From Candidatus Peribacteria bacterium RIFCSPHIGHO2_01_FULL_55_13 (lineage in GTDB: Bacteria; Patescibacteriota; Gracilibacteria; Peribacterales; Peribacteraceae), in NCBI GenBank assembly GCA_001788925.1, contig MFXS01000005.1, positions 9,561 to 49,011 of the forward strand: a stretch of DNA of 39,451 bases, written 5' to 3'. The position numbers and the translations under genes are program-made. The first letter of the stretch is position 1. Each line of letters starts with the position of its first letter. Positions 39,044 to 39,451 of the stretch are shown here, piece by piece. The notes under the pieces are model-generated. The model saw only the letters and a list, made by a program, of their open reading frames with translations, did not search any database and was not told the DNA's origin.

Positions 39044-39194
39044 GCTTCTCAGCTTCTCAGCTTCTTGGCTTCTCAGCTGCTCAGCTGCTCAGCTGCTCAG
39101 CTGCTCAGCTGCTCAGGGGAAAAATCTCCACAGCATGTTTCGCGTGAAGATGCATCCCCCGAAAAGCTAAGCAGCTGAGAAGCTGAGCAGCTAA
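39043..39194. repeat. Octamer array with inverted partner
   Basis: Nine tandem octamers (AGCTTCTC, then AGCTGCTC five times) fill 39043-39114. After a 49-base spacer, AAGCTAAGCAGCTGAGAAGC and following words (39164-39194) form the reverse complement of both word types. The array begins in the stop region of the secreted-protein gene and ends at the stop of the next minus-strand gene. Confidence 0.92.
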
Positions 39195-39451
39195 ACCGAT
39201 TTCTTGCTCCCAAATCCCACCGCAAGGCACACCACCGCAATGGCTGTGTGGAGGTAGTTGTCCTCTAGGTTGGCGTGGAAGAGGCCAACGATGTCGCCGC
39301 CCATCGCAAATCCCAGCACCGCCACGATACCGTAGACGAGGCCGAAGATGATGAGGAAGAGGCGCGAGTGGCCGTAGGAGCCGGAGGCGAAAAGCGCCAC
39401 AAGGCCCGAGACGATATGCACGATGTTGTGCACTGTGTCGACCTCAAAGAC
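39191..39451 (-). CDS. Small membrane protein, DUF4383-like, 5' end outside the window
   Basis: The frame is open to the window edge, so the gene is cut at its 5' end. The visible 87 codons encode VHNIVHIVSGLVALFAS, then LFLIIFGLVYGIVAVLGFAMG, then a third helix, with NYLHTAIAVVCLAVGF near the C-terminus. The N-x-V-H-x-V pattern and three to four helices resemble DUF4383 proteins of unknown function, usually about 140 residues. A GTG at 39433 is probably internal. Confidence 0.65.
   Translation of the reverse strand, partial: VFEVDTVHNIVHIVSGLVALFASGSYGHSRLFLIIFGLVYGIVAVLGFAMGGDIVGLFHANLEDNYLHTAIAVVCLAVGFGSKKSV

Noticed and set aside
39043-39194. CRISPR array
   Set aside because: Repeats are contiguous octamers with no unique spacers, and no cas genes are present.

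Overview
The window looks like a chromosomal stretch of a Candidate Phyla Radiation (Patescibacteria) bacterium, most plausibly from the Peribacteria/Peregrinibacteria side. This is inference. The basis is a Mur ligase fused to an N-terminal membrane domain, FemAB-like and His-rich 'HTHADF' lipoprotein genes, a VirB4-type ATPase, many single-gene units, almost no Shine-Dalgarno sequences, and TGA used as an ordinary stop. There is no rRNA operon, CRISPR array, transposase or phage block. Two tRNA genes are present (Met-CAT, Leu-CAA). No gene-free gap exceeds 300 bases.

Layout. 59-3088 (-): a coiled-coil lipoprotein followed by a VirB4-like secretion ATPase. 3360-6645 (+): argS with an aberrant HIGH motif, then an SH3/deacetylase-like lipoprotein. 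6667-8900: an AT-rich gene flanked by direct repeats, a methyltransferase and two small ORFs. 8967-12902 (-): a cell-envelope group (Mur ligase with membrane domain, DegT/DnrJ aminotransferase, FemAB-like transferase). 13004-16559 (+): a surface protein with Asp-rich repeats and a membrane Ser/Thr kinase. 16556-17701 (-): an alpha/beta hydrolase and MscL. 17876-20953: tRNA-Met, two type II toxin-antitoxin pairs pointing at each other, small proteins and a TIM-barrel epimerase with unusually canonical expression signals. 21046-25390: a GT39-like membrane glycosyltransferase, a DoxX-like protein and a copper/redox envelope group. 25506-30243: grpE, a VTT-like membrane protein, and a GATase-murL-murD operon, i.e. 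the MurD2/MurL route that attaches L-Glu to UDP-MurNAc-L-Ala and then epimerises it. 30304-39451: tRNA-Leu, an AT-rich gene, a BtuF-like protein, a CADD-like enzyme, glutamate dehydrogenase, thioredoxin reductase, bL33, a Nudix hydrolase, recF, ruvC, a large secreted protein and a truncated membrane gene.

Two genome-scale patterns stand out. First, at least 14 of 42 gene starts have a TANNNT -10 element exactly six bases before the start codon, which implies leaderless mRNAs as a main expression mode. Second, the window is full of short words (7-9 bases) in tandem, usually arranged as inverted arrays that form hairpins. They lie between genes and also, in frame, inside the genes for the hydrolase and MurD. 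Related palindromic inserts sit in FemAB, MurL and the BtuF-like protein. One palindrome family (GAGACG-N11-CGTCTC, 23 bases) occurs three times within 3.4 kb.

Functionally, peptidoglycan precursor synthesis and modification is the dominant theme (MurD/MurL, membrane Mur ligase, FemAB, deacetylase-like lipoprotein, glutamate dehydrogenase as a glutamate source). Envelope sensing (kinase) and envelope redox/metal handling come next.
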